A stretch of 64,000 bases of DNA, taken from NCBI RefSeq assembly GCF_003096715.1, contig NZ_QEOL01000001.1, positions 1-64,000 of the forward strand, read 5' to 3'. Below, piece after piece: positions 8,449 to 17,541 of this stretch. The DNA is from Paraburkholderia silvatlantica. GTDB taxonomy: Bacteria; Pseudomonadota; Gammaproteobacteria; Burkholderiales; Burkholderiaceae. The position numbers and the translations under genes were made by a program. Below the pieces are notes generated by a model. The model did no database searches and was not told where the DNA came from. It saw only the letters and a list, made by a program, of their open reading frames with translations. The stretch's first letter is position 1. Every line of letters begins with the position of its first letter.

Positions 8449-8667
8449 CTATCGACGTCTGTGCCTGATTTCCCGGCCGGCATAGACAGCCAGAAAGGTG
8501 CCGACAAGCATCGCAGCCATCGCCAGCGATTCGTCCAGGGAGTTGGCGTGTTCCGATGACTTCGCGTAGATCCAGATGCCGATCCCAGCCACCGTCAGGA
8601 ACATCCCCAAAATCAGGCCCCAAACCGGGCCGGTCGAATCGGATTGCAATCTGTGAGACATTTTCAT
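8449..8667 (-). CDS. Small two-helix membrane protein
   Basis: A 72-residue protein with two strong hydrophobic helices (GPVWGLILGMFLTVAGIGIWIY and AMAAMLVGTFLAVYAGREI) separated by a short acidic loop and ending in a basic tail (RHRRR), consistent with a small inner-membrane protein with both ends in the cytosol. ATG at 8667 is preferred; an alternative ATG is six bases further in. It lies 112 bases downstream of phoU on the same strand. Function is unknown. Confidence 0.6.
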   Translation of the reverse strand: MKMSHRLQSDSTGPVWGLILGMFLTVAGIGIWIYAKSSEHANSLDESLAMAAMLVGTFLAVYAGREIRHRRR

Positions 8668-8779
8668 GGCACTACCCCGCGACACACTGGTTGTCCACTG
8701 CGCACTTCATGAGGCTCACAACCGGATGCCGCACGTGACGCATGCGGCTGTTGGGACTTCGCGCCACTGCGTATGGTTC

Positions 8780-9487
8780 TCAATTATCCAGTGCCTCGCG
8801 CTCCAGTCGGTCGCGCGAAAGGTGACGGACATCCTTACCCTTGACAACATAGATGACAAGTTCTGCCAGGTTCTTCGCATGGTCACCGATCCGTTCGATG
8901 GCCGACGCGATGGACACGTAGTCGAGCGCGGAAGAGATGATGCGGGGATTCTCCGCCATGAATGCCGGCAGCTTGCGCACGAATGCGCGGTACTGCTCAT
9001 CGATCGCCTCATCCTCACGCATGATCTGCGCCGCCTGAACCGTATCAAGCCGTGCAAATGCAGCGAGCGCATTGTGGAGGATGGTTCCCGCCATTTGGCC
9101 GGATGACCGGATTTCCGCGATATTCATGTTCCTGCCCGCAGCGTCATTCGCGATCCTTCTCGTCCGCTTTGCGATCTTGCGCGCTTCATCGCCTGCGCGC
9201 TCGAGATTGCTGATCCCCTTGGAGAAGGCCAGCAGTCGACGCAGATCGGATGCAATGGGCTGGCGCCGCGCAATGATGTTGCTGCACTCGGCATCGATCT
9301 CGACTTCCATCGCATTGAGTCGATGCTCCTCATCGACCACCTTCTCGACCAGCCCCATGTCGAAGCGGCTGAGCGCATCCATTGCATCGGCCAATTGGGA
9401 CTCAACCAGCCCGCCCATCTCGAAAAATCTCGACGACAGATGTTCCAGATCGGCATCGAACTGGCTGGAAATGTGTTTGTCTGGCAT
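8780..9487 (-). CDS. phoU: Phosphate signalling protein PhoU
   Basis: A 235-residue all-helical protein with the two tandem three-helix PhoU repeats. Each repeat carries the acidic metal-binding motif type: EHRLNAMEVEIDAEC and ERAGDEARKIAKRT in the first half, DEAIDEQYRAF and ERIGDHAKNLAE in the second. PhoU links the Pst phosphate importer to the PhoR kinase and restrains phosphate uptake. Here it stands alone, with no pstSCAB or phoBR within several genes, so it is probably a second copy, or its partners are elsewhere. GAGGGAG just before the ATG supports the start. Confidence 0.9.
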   Translation of the reverse strand: MPDKHISSQFDADLEHLSSRFFEMGGLVESQLADAMDALSRFDMGLVEKVVDEEHRLNAMEVEIDAECSNIIARRQPIASDLRRLLAFSKGISNLERAGDEARKIAKRTRRIANDAAGRNMNIAEIRSSGQMAGTILHNALAAFARLDTVQAAQIMREDEAIDEQYRAFVRKLPAFMAENPRIISSALDYVSIASAIERIGDHAKNLAELVIYVVKGKDVRHLSRDRLEREALDN

Positions 9488-9521
9488 GGAAAACTCCCTC
9501 TTGCCAGAAAGACGATAAACT

Positions 9522-9541
9522 GTTTGTACGGTTTGTCAAAC
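9522..9541. promoter_or_regulatory. GTTTG/CAAAC dyad between phoU and divergent gene
   Basis: In the 67 bases between the two divergent starts there is an inverted repeat GTTTG-N10-CAAAC, with an overlapping direct repeat of GTTTGT. Its position could let one protein control both directions. No regulator is assigned. Confidence 0.25.
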
Positions 9542-9554
9542 CTGAAAAAAAATC

Positions 9555-9980
9555 ATGAAGCCAAAGGCTACCAGGAACAGAAGCGGCAAGCGAGCGCATC
9601 CATCCCCGGACGACAGTGCCAACAAGGCAGTGGCCGGCGGGGAGTCGCTCCAGACTGCGCAAACCAGACATGTAGCGGCAAGGCCACAGACCGCGAAGGC
9701 CATACCAGTCGAAGCGCAATCCGCGCGCGCTGCCCGGCACCGTAAAGACCATGTCAAACAGGAAAAGGTCGTGCGCGACACCTTCACGATGCCCAGGGAG
9801 GACTACCAGCAGCTCGCGGTGCTCAAACAGCGGTGCCTCGATGCTGGTCTCGCCGTGAAGAAGAGCGAACTCGTCCGTGCAGGGCTGCTCCTGCTGGCAT
9901 CCGAGCCGACGAAACGTCTTCTTGCAGCCGTCAAGGCGGTCGAACCGGTCAAGACCGGACGGCCACCGAAATCGAAATAA
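9555..9980 (+). CDS. Basic protein with ribbon-helix-helix-like C-terminus
   Basis: A 141-residue, strongly basic protein. Residues 1-70 are a Lys/Arg/Ala-rich, probably disordered arm. Residues 75-125 (VVRDTFTMPREDYQQLAVLK, then KKSELVRAGLLLLASEP) fit one strand followed by two helices of a ribbon-helix-helix DNA-binding fold; the tail ends in GRPPKSK, an AT-hook-like motif. It is divergent from phoU. DNA binding is an inference from these patterns; no named family is recognised. Confidence 0.6.
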   Translation: MKPKATRNRSGKRAHPSPDDSANKAVAGGESLQTAQTRHVAARPQTAKAIPVEAQSARAARHRKDHVKQEKVVRDTFTMPREDYQQLAVLKQRCLDAGLAVKKSELVRAGLLLLASEPTKRLLAAVKAVEPVKTGRPPKSK

Positions 9981-10089
9981 GCCGCGCTCGCAGCCAGACA
10001 GGAGGTGCCGCTACGCTGGCGCTCTTGTGCCCGCCCGCCTGCGAAGGACCTTCATAGGCGTAGCTTCAGGTCATGGATGTCGCCCCGCC

Positions 10090-10788
10090 TTATTTCTCGC
10101 GTCGACATTCGCGCACGCCCGACATGGCTTCGAGGCGCGCGCATATCGTCGAGAACTCGCCCGCGTTCACCCGCGACAGAGCAATCTGCACATCGTCGAG
10201 ATCCGCGTCATCCTCCGACTGCTGGACAATGAACTGCTTGACGCGAACGCTGCCCGTGCCCAGCGCCTGATGGACGGTGTCCAGCGAGACACTGCCGCGC
10301 TCGACCAGCAGTTGTATGGTGCGCTGCTGGCGCACGGCAATGAAGCGCCGCTCCAGCGGTTTCACACCGACCAGGATAATCATGATGATGACCGTCGCAC
10401 CGATGGCGGCCGTGTACATGCCGCCGCCCACCGCCAGGCCGATACCCGCGACCGACCACAGGCTCGCTGCCGTCGTCAACCCGCGTACCACTTCGCCACG
10501 CAACAGGATCGATCCCGCGCCGAGGAAGCCGATGCCCGAAACCACCTGGGCAGCCACCCGCGACGGATCAAGCACGACATTCTTCTCGCCGAGCACATCA
10601 GCAAACCCGAATGCCGACACCAGCATCATCAGTGCGGCCCCAACGCAGACCAGCATGTGCGTACGCAGGCCGGCCGCCCAGTTCAGCCGCTCGCGCTCGA
10701 AGCCGATTACGCTCCCAAGGAGGGCGGCGATCAGCAGGCGCGATAGAAGCTCAAGGTTCCCAATCACTTTTACCGTCCCAATAGCCAT
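10090..10788 (-). CDS. MgtC/SapB family membrane protein
   Basis: A 232-residue inner-membrane protein. The first 140 residues contain four to five helices and carry the family signatures GSVIGFERE, GLRTHMLVCVGAAL and GIGFLGAGSILLRG, with a soluble ACT-like C-terminal domain of about 85 residues, the arrangement of full-length MgtC. MgtC proteins modulate F-type ATPase and adaptation to low magnesium, low phosphate or intracellular life. ATG at 10788 is used; an in-frame GTG two codons earlier is possible and neither has a clear ribosome binding site. Confidence 0.85.
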   Translation of the reverse strand: MAIGTVKVIGNLELLSRLLIAALLGSVIGFERERLNWAAGLRTHMLVCVGAALMMLVSAFGFADVLGEKNVVLDPSRVAAQVVSGIGFLGAGSILLRGEVVRGLTTAASLWSVAGIGLAVGGGMYTAAIGATVIIMIILVGVKPLERRFIAVRQQRTIQLLVERGSVSLDTVHQALGTGSVRVKQFIVQQSEDDADLDDVQIALSRVNAGEFSTICARLEAMSGVRECRREK

Positions 10789-11028
10789 TTGCACAAACGG
10801 AGTGTTTGCGGATCAAGGGACGAATTGTGACATTTTAGTGACAACAATGCCGGCCCGGGCCTTGGAAACGCATCCGGGACCGCTAGCGCGCCTGGTTGCC
10901 AGGCGCAGTCCGGTGAGCCGCGGGGCTTCGCGCACTCAGTCACGCGGGCGCCCAAACGTCCGCTGGACCGCATGTCGCCTGAATCAACCCATGAAGTCCC
11001 AATGCGTCGGACCAGGTCTTGGCCGCCA

Positions 11029-11673
11029 TTAACCCGCATGCGGCGGCTGGCCCGCGAAGCGCGGCGCGGGCGCGGCGTCGGGATGGCCGTCGGGGTGACG
11101 GTGATGGCCGGCATTCGCATTGGCGCTGGCGTTCGCGTTACGGCCCGGCGCGGGCGGCGGGCGATGTTGGGCGGTGTGCACCGGCGGATGCCCGCCCGGC
11201 TGCGGCCGGTAGCCATGCGGCGGCGCGCCGTGCGGCTGCATCGCCACGCGCACGCGCTGGGGCTCCGGCATGCGTGCGTGTTGCATCGGCAGATGGCCTT
11301 CGTTGTGCGCCATCACCACGCGCAATTCCGCGCGGCGATGCAGGACTTCGCCGCGCAAGTCGCCGCGGCCGTAGTAGCGGCGCTGGCGGTGGCCGTCCGG
11401 TCCCACGATCCAGATATACGTGCTGCCGCCGGCGTAGACCACGTCGCGGTCGGGCACGACCGAAACATAGGCGTCGTACGGCTGTGGCACATAAACGGGT
11501 TGTGCGACGACGACAGGCGGAGGCGGCGAAGGGGGAGCGGCAACCACGGTCGTGGGGCGCGCGGGTGCGGTGGCGACGCGAGGGCTGGAGACGCAGCCGC
11601 TAATCAGCAGGGTTGCAGCCAGGGTACCGAACAAGACGGATGCAGATGGCAGAGCGCGTGGTTTCGCGTGCAA
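11029..11673 (-). CDS. Predicted outer-membrane lipoprotein, Pro/His/Ala-rich
   Basis: A 214-residue exported protein starting at a TTG codon. GGAG followed by seven bases precedes this TTG, and starting there gives a proper lipoprotein signal peptide with lipobox LISGC around residues 22-26. The middle (VYVPQPYDAYVSVVPDRDVV) has a YXXQ-like beta-rich stretch, and the last 90 residues are low-complexity Pro, His and Asn-Ala repeats. No function is recognised; envelope structural or metal-binding roles are both conceivable. The upstream in-frame ATG at 11757 would bury the signal peptide and is rejected. Confidence 0.6.
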   Translation of the reverse strand: MHAKPRALPSASVLFGTLAATLLISGCVSSPRVATAPARPTTVVAAPPSPPPPVVVAQPVYVPQPYDAYVSVVPDRDVVYAGGSTYIWIVGPDGHRQRRYYGRGDLRGEVLHRRAELRVVMAHNEGHLPMQHARMPEPQRVRVAMQPHGAPPHGYRPQPGGHPPVHTAQHRPPPAPGRNANASANANAGHHRHPDGHPDAAPAPRFAGQPPHAG

Positions 11674-11891
11674 GCGGGGACTCCGGAATGAGTGGTTGCT
11701 GGTCCCGTGTGTTAACGGCAAATGCCCGGGTCGCTTGAGCAGGCACCCCGGATGCATGGTTTTCCAGGCGCCATGCCATCCGTTTTTCGCATACCAGTGT
11801 TTTCAATTTGTGATTTTACGATGGCATATCGGCTTCCTATACTCGCCCGGAAAACGTACCGATGAAGTACCGATTCCGGAGACAGCCCCCC

Positions 11892-14800
11892 ATGAACGCC
11901 CCAGACCGTGCCGCCGCAGAAGCTGCATCGCTAGCCGCATCCGTTTCGCTCGACGACAAATACACGCTGGAAAAAGGCCGCGTGTACATTAGCGGCACGC
12001 AGGCGCTGGTGCGCCTGCCCATGCTGCAAAAGGCGCGCGACCGCAAGGCCGGCCTGAATACGGCGGGCTTCGTCTCCGGCTATCGCGGCTCGCCGCTCGG
12101 CGCGCTCGACCAGTCGCTCTGGAAGGCGAAAAAGCACCTCCAGGCCCACGATGTCGTGTTCCAGCCCGGCGTGAACGAAGACCTCGCCGCCACCGCCGTG
12201 TGGGGCACGCAGCAGATCAATCTCTGGCCCGGCGCGCAGCGCGACGGCGTGTTCGGCATGTGGTACGGCAAGGGCCCAGGCGTGGACCGCACCGGCGACG
12301 TGTTCAAGCACGCCAACTCGGCGGGCAGCGATGCGCGCGGCGGCGTGCTCGTGCTCGCGGGCGACGACCATGCGGCGAAGTCGTCGTCGGTTGCGCACCA
12401 GTCCGAGCACGCGCTCATCGCGGCGGGCATTCCTGTGCTCTATCCCGCGAACGTGCAGGAATATCTCGACTACGGCTTGCACGGCTGGGCCATGAGCCGC
12501 TACTCGGGCCTGTGGGTCGTCATGAAGTGCGTGACCGACGTCATCGAATCGACCGCCTCGATCGACCTCGACCCGGATCGCGTGGCAATCGTCACGCCCG
12601 CCGACTACATCATGCCCGCAGGCGGCCTCAATATCCGCTGGCCCGACACGCCGCTCGCCCAGGAAGCGCGCCTGCTCGACGAGAAGTGGTACGCCGCGCT
12701 CGCCTATGTGCGCGCGAACCGCCTGAACCGCGTGGTGATCGATTCGCCGCGCGCGCGCTTTGGCATCATGACCGCGGGCAAGGCGTATCTCGACGTGCGC
12801 CAGGCGCTCACCGACCTCGGCCTCGACGACGAAACCTGCGCGCAGATCGGCGTGCGCGTGCTCAAGGTGGGCTGTGTATGGCCGCTCGACGCGCAGGACG
12901 CGCGCGGCTTTGCCACCGGGCTCGACGAAATTCTCGTGGTCGAAGAAAAGCGCCAGATTCTCGAATACGCGCTCAAGGAAGAGCTATACAACTGGCGCGA
13001 AGACGTGCGTCCCAGGATCTACGGCAAATTCGACGAGCGCGACAACGAAGGCGGCGAATGGTCGGTGCCGCGCGGCAACTGGCTGCTGCCCGCGCACTAC
13101 GAACTCTCGCCCGCGCTGATCGCCAAGGCCATTGCGCGGCGTCTCTCGCGCGCGGACTTGTCCAATGCGGTGCCCGAGGACGTGCGCGCGCGCATGCTCG
13201 CGCGCGTGGCGATCATCGAGGCGAAGGAGCGCGAAGCGGCGAAGCCGCGTGTGACGGTGGAGCGCAAGCCGTGGTTCTGCTCGGGCTGTCCGCACAACAC
13301 CTCGACGAACGTGCCCGAAGGCTCGCGCGCGCTGGCGGGCATCGGCTGCCACTACATGTCGATGTGGATGGACCGCAAGACCGAAACGTTCAGCCAGATG
13401 GGCGGCGAGGGCGTGGCGTGGCTCGGCCAGATGCACTTCTCGGGCGACAAGCACGTGTTCGTGAATCTCGGCGACGGCACATACTTTCACTCAGGACTGC
13501 TGGCGATTCGCGCGGCCATCGCATCGAACGCCAACATTACCTACAAGATTCTCTACAACGACGCGGTGGCGATGACGGGCGGCCAGCCCGTGGACGGCGT
13601 GCTCACCGTGCCGCAGATCGCGCATCAGGTGCATGCCGAAGGCGCGAAACGCATCGTCATCGTCACGGACGAGCCGCAAAAATACGCCGCCACGATCCCA
13701 TTGCCGCCCGGCGTGGATGTTCACCATCGCGATCAGCTCGACAGCGTGCAGCGCACGCTGCGCGACACCGCCGGCACCACCGTGCTGATCTACGACCAGA
13801 CCTGCGCCACCGAAAAGCGCCGCCGCCGCAAGCGCGGCGCGTATCCGGACCCGGCGCGCCGCGCGTTCATCAACGACGCCGTATGCGAAGGCTGCGGCGA
13901 CTGCTCGGTGCAGTCGAACTGCCTCTCCGTCGAGCCGCTGGAAACGCCGCTCGGCACGAAGCGCAAGATCAACCAGTCGTCGTGCAACAAGGACTTCTCG
14001 TGCGTGAAGGGCTTTTGCCCGAGCTTCGTGACGGCCGAGGGCGCGCAGCTGCGCAAGCCGCGCGCGGCGCATGCGACCAGCGCCGCCTCGATCGATTTCG
14101 ACGCGTTGCCCATGCCCGTGCTCCCGCAACTGGCGAAGCCTTACGGCATTCTCGTGACGGGCGTCGGCGGCACGGGTGTCGTGACCATCGGCGGGCTGAT
14201 CGGCATGGCTGCGCATCTCGCGGGCAAGGGCGTGACCGTGCTCGACATGGCCGGGCTCGCACAGAAGGGCGGCGCCGTGCTGAGCCACGTGCAGGTAGCG
14301 GCTTCGCCCGCAGCCTTGCATGCCACGCGCATCGCCACGGGCGAAGCGCGCCTCGTCATCGGCTGCGATGCGATCGTCTCGGCTTCGGGCGACGTGCTCT
14401 CGCGGACCCAGCATGGCGTGACGGTCGCGGCGATCAACAGCGGCGCGACGCCGACTGCGGAATTCGTCAAGAATCCCAGGTGGACGTTCCCGGGCGCGCA
14501 AACCGAGGCCGAACTGCGCGCGAGCATCGGCGAGGGCTGTGCGTTCGTGGACGCCAATGCGCTTGCGCTGGCGTTGCTCGGCGACACGATCTACAGCAAT
14601 CCGCTGCTGCTCGGCTATGCGTGGCAAAAGGGCTGGCTGCCGCTCGAACTCGCGCATCTGCGCCGTGCGATCGAACTCAACGCCGTGGCCGTGGAGAAGA
14701 ACCAGCAGGCGTTCGACTGGGGCCGCTACGTCGCGCATCATGGCGAGGCGGTCGTGCGCGCGCTCACCCAAACGCCGGCAGAACCGCAGGCTGTCGTTCT

Positions 14801-15482
14801 GCACATGCCCGAATCGCTCGACAAGCTGATCGCCGCGCGCGAAGCGTTGCTCACCGCGTATCAGAACGCCGCCTATGCGCAGCAATATCGCCGCGTGGTC
14901 GAGCGCATTCGCGTGAAAGAGACGGCGCTCGGCGGCGACGCGAAGCTGCCGCTCACGCGCGCCGTTGCCGTGAATCTCGCGAAGCTCATGGCCTATAAGG
15001 ACGAGTACGAAGTCGCGCGTCTTTATGCCGATCCTGCGTATCTGCAGAAGCTGCGCGAGCAGTTCGAAGGCGAGCCGGGACGCGACTACCAGCTGAACTT
15101 CTGGCTCGCGCCGCCGCTCATCGCGAAGCGCGACGAGCACGGTCATCTCGTGAAGCGCCGTTTCGGTCCGTGGATGCTGCCGGTGTTGCGCACGCTGGCT
15201 CGCATGAAGGGGCTGCGCGGCACGGCGCTCGATGTATTCGGCAAGACGCAGGAGCGTCGCGACGAACGCCGCTCGATTGCGCAATACGTGGCGCTCGTCG
15301 ACGAATTCTGCGCGAGCCTCGACGCGCAGCGCCTGCCCGTCGCGCTGCAGCTGGCCGCGCTGCCCGACGAGATTCGCGGCTTCGGCCACGTCAAGGCGCG
15401 CCATCTCGCTGCGGCCGGGAAAAAGCAGGAGCGCTTGCTGGCCGACTACCGCACGCCCGCCACGCAGCGCGCCACGGCGTAA
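11892..15482 (+). CDS. Indolepyruvate ferredoxin oxidoreductase, fused form
   Basis: A 1,196-residue enzyme that oxidatively decarboxylates aryl (or branched) 2-oxo acids such as indolepyruvate to the acyl-CoA. In order: an N-terminal pyrimidine-binding domain, a thiamine diphosphate domain (GDGTYFHSGLLA around residue 530), a cysteine cluster (CEGCGDC and following cysteines, about residues 665-705) for an iron-sulfur centre, and a C-terminal gamma-type domain starting at VTGVGGTGV near residue 755. In archaea these parts are separate IorA and IorB subunits. ATG at 11892 follows GGAGAC; the frame is open further upstream. It is transcribed alone and is convergent with the glycosyltransferase gene. 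Confidence 0.92.
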   Translation: MNAPDRAAAEAASLAASVSLDDKYTLEKGRVYISGTQALVRLPMLQKARDRKAGLNTAGFVSGYRGSPLGALDQSLWKAKKHLQAHDVVFQPGVNEDLAATAVWGTQQINLWPGAQRDGVFGMWYGKGPGVDRTGDVFKHANSAGSDARGGVLVLAGDDHAAKSSSVAHQSEHALIAAGIPVLYPANVQEYLDYGLHGWAMSRYSGLWVVMKCVTDVIESTASIDLDPDRVAIVTPADYIMPAGGLNIRWPDTPLAQEARLLDEKWYAALAYVRANRLNRVVIDSPRARFGIMTAGKAYLDVRQALTDLGLDDETCAQIGVRVLKVGCVWPLDAQDARGFATGLDEILVVEEKRQILEYALKEELYNWREDVRPRIYGKFDERDNEGGEWSVPRGNWLLPAHYELSPALIAKAIARRLSRADLSNAVPEDVRARMLARVAIIEAKEREAAKPRVTVERKPWFCSGCPHNTSTNVPEGSRALAGIGCHYMSMWMDRKTETFSQMGGEGVAWLGQMHFSGDKHVFVNLGDGTYFHSGLLAIRAAIASNANITYKILYNDAVAMTGGQPVDGVLTVPQIAHQVHAEGAKRIVIVTDEPQKYAATIPLPPGVDVHHRDQLDSVQRTLRDTAGTTVLIYDQTCATEKRRRRKRGAYPDPARRAFINDAVCEGCGDCSVQSNCLSVEPLETPLGTKRKINQSSCNKDFSCVKGFCPSFVTAEGAQLRKPRAAHATSAASIDFDALPMPVLPQLAKPYGILVTGVGGTGVVTIGGLIGMAAHLAGKGVTVLDMAGLAQKGGAVLSHVQVAASPAALHATRIATGEARLVIGCDAIVSASGDVLSRTQHGVTVAAINSGATPTAEFVKNPRWTFPGAQTEAELRASIGEGCAFVDANALALALLGDTIYSNPLLLGYAWQKGWLPLELAHLRRAIELNAVAVEKNQQAFDWGRYVAHHGEAVVRALTQTPAEPQAVVLHMPESLDKLIAAREALLTAYQNAAYAQQYRRVVERIRVKETALGGDAKLPLTRAVAVNLAKLMAYKDEYEVARLYADPAYLQKLREQFEGEPGRDYQLNFWLAPPLIAKRDEHGHLVKRRFGPWMLPVLRTLARMKGLRGTALDVFGKTQERRDERRSIAQYVALVDEFCASLDAQRLPVALQLAALPDEIRGFGHVKARHLAAAGKKQERLLADYRTPATQRATA

Positions 15483-15497
15483 CCAGCCAGCCGGCGA

Positions 15498-16256
15498 TCA
15501 GGGAAGCAGGCGCCTGCCGATCAGGCGCGGCAGGCGCAGCGCCAACCCGCCCACGAGCCGCAGATGCATGCCCGCGAGCAGCAGGTTGTCGCGCACGTAG
15601 TTGAAATGCGAAACGCCGCCTTCATCGGCGCCGAAGTAACGCACCGGCGCTTCGATCCGGATCGGCCGCACACCGGCCCAGCACAGGCGCACGGCGGCTT
15701 CGGGATCGAAGTCGAAGCGGCGCATCCACGTCTGGCGCTGCATGATCGCCTTGAGCGGCGCGATCGGGTACACGCGAAAGCCGTACAGCGAATCGCCGAT
15801 GCCGGCCCACAGCGTCTCGAAGTCGGCGAAGAAGTTCGACAGGCGCCGTCCCTGCACGCGCAGTTGCGGCGCGCTCGCGTCGAACTTCGGCAGGCCCAGC
15901 ACCATGGCTTCGGGCGCGGCCTGCGAGGCGGCCATGAACTCGGGAATCAGCGCGGCGGGGTGCTGGCCGTCGGAGTCCATCGTCAGGACGTGAGTGAATC
16001 CGCGCGCCGCGGCGGCTTCGAGCCCCGCGAGCACTGCGCCACCCTTGCCCCGGTTGTCGGGCAGCACGATGACGTGCAGGCCGGGGTCGTCGTTGGCCAT
16101 GGCCTGCAGGCGCGCGGCACTGCCGTCCGTGCTGCCGTCCACCACGACCCACACGGGGTTCCATTGCGCGCGTGCACCGCGTACGGTCTCGTCGAGCCGG
16201 GCGCCCGGGTTGTAGCTCGGGATCAGGACAAGATGCGTGGATGAAGGCGTGGCCAT
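15498..16256 (-). CDS. Family 2 glycosyltransferase
   Basis: A 252-residue GT-A fold glycosyltransferase. It has the nucleotide-binding start LVLIPSYNPG, the VVDGSTDGS loop, and the metal-binding DSDGQHP motif about residue 95, like polyprenyl-phosphate sugar transferases but without C-terminal membrane helices. An in-frame GTG at 16451 would add 65 low-complexity residues and has its own possible ribosome binding site; the shorter ATG start is preferred because it places the catalytic fold at the N-terminus. It is third in the minus-strand arm of the aryl-polyene-like cluster, where such enzymes are thought to glycosylate the polyene lipid or its carrier. Confidence 0.8.
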   Translation of the reverse strand: MATPSSTHLVLIPSYNPGARLDETVRGARAQWNPVWVVVDGSTDGSAARLQAMANDDPGLHVIVLPDNRGKGGAVLAGLEAAAARGFTHVLTMDSDGQHPAALIPEFMAASQAAPEAMVLGLPKFDASAPQLRVQGRRLSNFFADFETLWAGIGDSLYGFRVYPIAPLKAIMQRQTWMRRFDFDPEAAVRLCWAGVRPIRIEAPVRYFGADEGGVSHFNYVRDNLLLAGMHLRLVGGLALRLPRLIGRRLLP

Positions 16257-16496
16257 GGCAGCGGGTGCCTCGACAGCGTGAGACCCTGGAAAAATTCTAG
16301 CGCGCGCCGCTGCGCGCGCATAACCGCCGGGGCGGACGTCCGGCGCATCGTGCGCGGGGGCTTCGTATCCGGATGCTTCGGCGCTCGCGCCCGTGCCTGT
16401 GTCGGGCGCGGAGCGCGACTGCCGCTTTGCGTCGAAGGGTTGCACAGACACTCGTATTTCCTCAGAGGATGCAGCAGCGCAAAACGCGCCGCGTAT

Positions 16497-17213
16497 TCAG
16501 GCCAGGCCGCCGTTGATCGAGAGCACTTGCCCTGTCACGTAGGCGGCCGCGTCGGACACCAGGTACGCCACCATGCCCGCGACTTCCGCGGGCTGACCGG
16601 CACGCTGCGCAGGCACGAGCTGCTTGATGCGCTCGGCGGGAAATGCGTGCTCCGCCATCGGCGAGGCGATGATGCCGGGCGCCACGGCGTTCACGGTGAT
16701 GCCGCGCGAAGCCAGTTCCAGCGAGAGCGATTTCGTCGCGCCGATCAGCCCGGCCTTCGCGGCCGCATAGTTCGCCTGGCCGCGATTGCCCATCACGCCC
16801 GCGAGCGAGGCGATGTTGACGATACGCCCGCGGCGCGTGCGGATCATCGGCATGAGAAGCGGCTGGGTCACGTTGAAAAAGCCGTTGAGCGAGACGTCGA
16901 TCACGCGGCGCCACTGCTCCCGGCGCATGCCCACCAATGGCGCGTCGTCGTGAATGCCTGCGTTGTTGACCAGGATCTGCACGGGCGCGTCTTCCACGAG
17001 ACGGGCGAGCGCCGCTTCGGCCGCGTCGGCGTCGGTCACGTCGAAGGCAATGGCGTGCGCGCTGCCGCCCGCCGCGACGATGCGCTGCGCGACGGCCTCG
17101 GCCTCGGCCAGCCGCCGGTTCGCGTGCACCCAGACCTCGTGGCCCGCCTGCGCGAGCGCAACGCTGATGGCCTGCCCGAGTGCGCCGCTGCCGCCTGTCA
17201 CGAGTGCACGCAT
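16497..17213 (-). CDS. 3-oxoacyl-ACP reductase (FabG/ApeQ-like)
   Basis: A 238-residue NADPH-dependent ketoreductase with the cofactor motif TGGSGALG (residues 6-13), NNAG at 83-86, and the catalytic triad Ser136, Tyr149 and Lys153 (NYAAAKAG). GGAGG seven bases before ATG 17213 fixes the start. It follows the acyl carrier protein gene by 64 bases and precedes the glycosyltransferase. In this cluster it would reduce the beta-keto group formed by the ketosynthase in each polyene extension cycle. Confidence 0.9.
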   Translation of the reverse strand: MRALVTGGSGALGQAISVALAQAGHEVWVHANRRLAEAEAVAQRIVAAGGSAHAIAFDVTDADAAEAALARLVEDAPVQILVNNAGIHDDAPLVGMRREQWRRVIDVSLNGFFNVTQPLLMPMIRTRRGRIVNIASLAGVMGNRGQANYAAAKAGLIGATKSLSLELASRGITVNAVAPGIIASPMAEHAFPAERIKQLVPAQRAGQPAEVAGMVAYLVSDAAAYVTGQVLSINGGLA

Positions 17214-17277
17214 GGGTTTTCCTCCCTCAATCCCGGCCAGCGCCGGCAGTCGTGGCACCGCGCGCCGCTCACGTCAG

Positions 17278-17541
17278 TCAACGCACGCGGTGCGCCGCGA
17301 CATAGGCGGCCAGCGTGCCGAGCGTCGCGAAGATCTTCTCGTTTTCCGGATTGTCCGAGCGCAGCTCGAAGCCGTACTTCTTCGAGATCAGCAGCGCAAT
17401 TTCCAGAATGTCGATCGAGTCGAGCCCGAAGCCTTCGCCGTAGAGCGGCGTGTCGGCGCTCACTTCGTCGAGCGAGACGTCTTCGAGGTTCAGCTCTTTC
17501 ACGATCTGCGCGGCGAGTTCTTGTTCCAGTGCGTTCATCAT
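17278..17541 (-). CDS. Acyl carrier protein of the polyene-type cluster
   Basis: An 87-residue acidic helical protein with phosphopantetheine attachment site Ser42 in GLDSID, and the helix-2 pattern ILEIALLISKKYGFEL. It would carry the growing acyl chain in the cytosol. It is first in the minus-strand arm, upstream of the ketoreductase. Standard aryl polyene clusters usually have two carrier proteins; only this one is found here. CGGAGAG is seven bases before the first of two adjacent ATG codons. Confidence 0.9.
   Translation of the reverse strand: MMNALEQELAAQIVKELNLEDVSLDEVSADTPLYGEGFGLDSIDILEIALLISKKYGFELRSDNPENEKIFATLGTLAAYVAAHRVR

Noticed and set aside
8092..8559. Open frame of 155 codons on the plus strand
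   Set aside because: It overlaps the small membrane-protein gene on the other strand, and its translation lacks regular structure.
16257..16451. N-terminal extension of the glycosyltransferase from GTG 16451
   Set aside because: The 65 extra residues are low-complexity and precede the normal start of the GT-A fold; kept only as an alternative.
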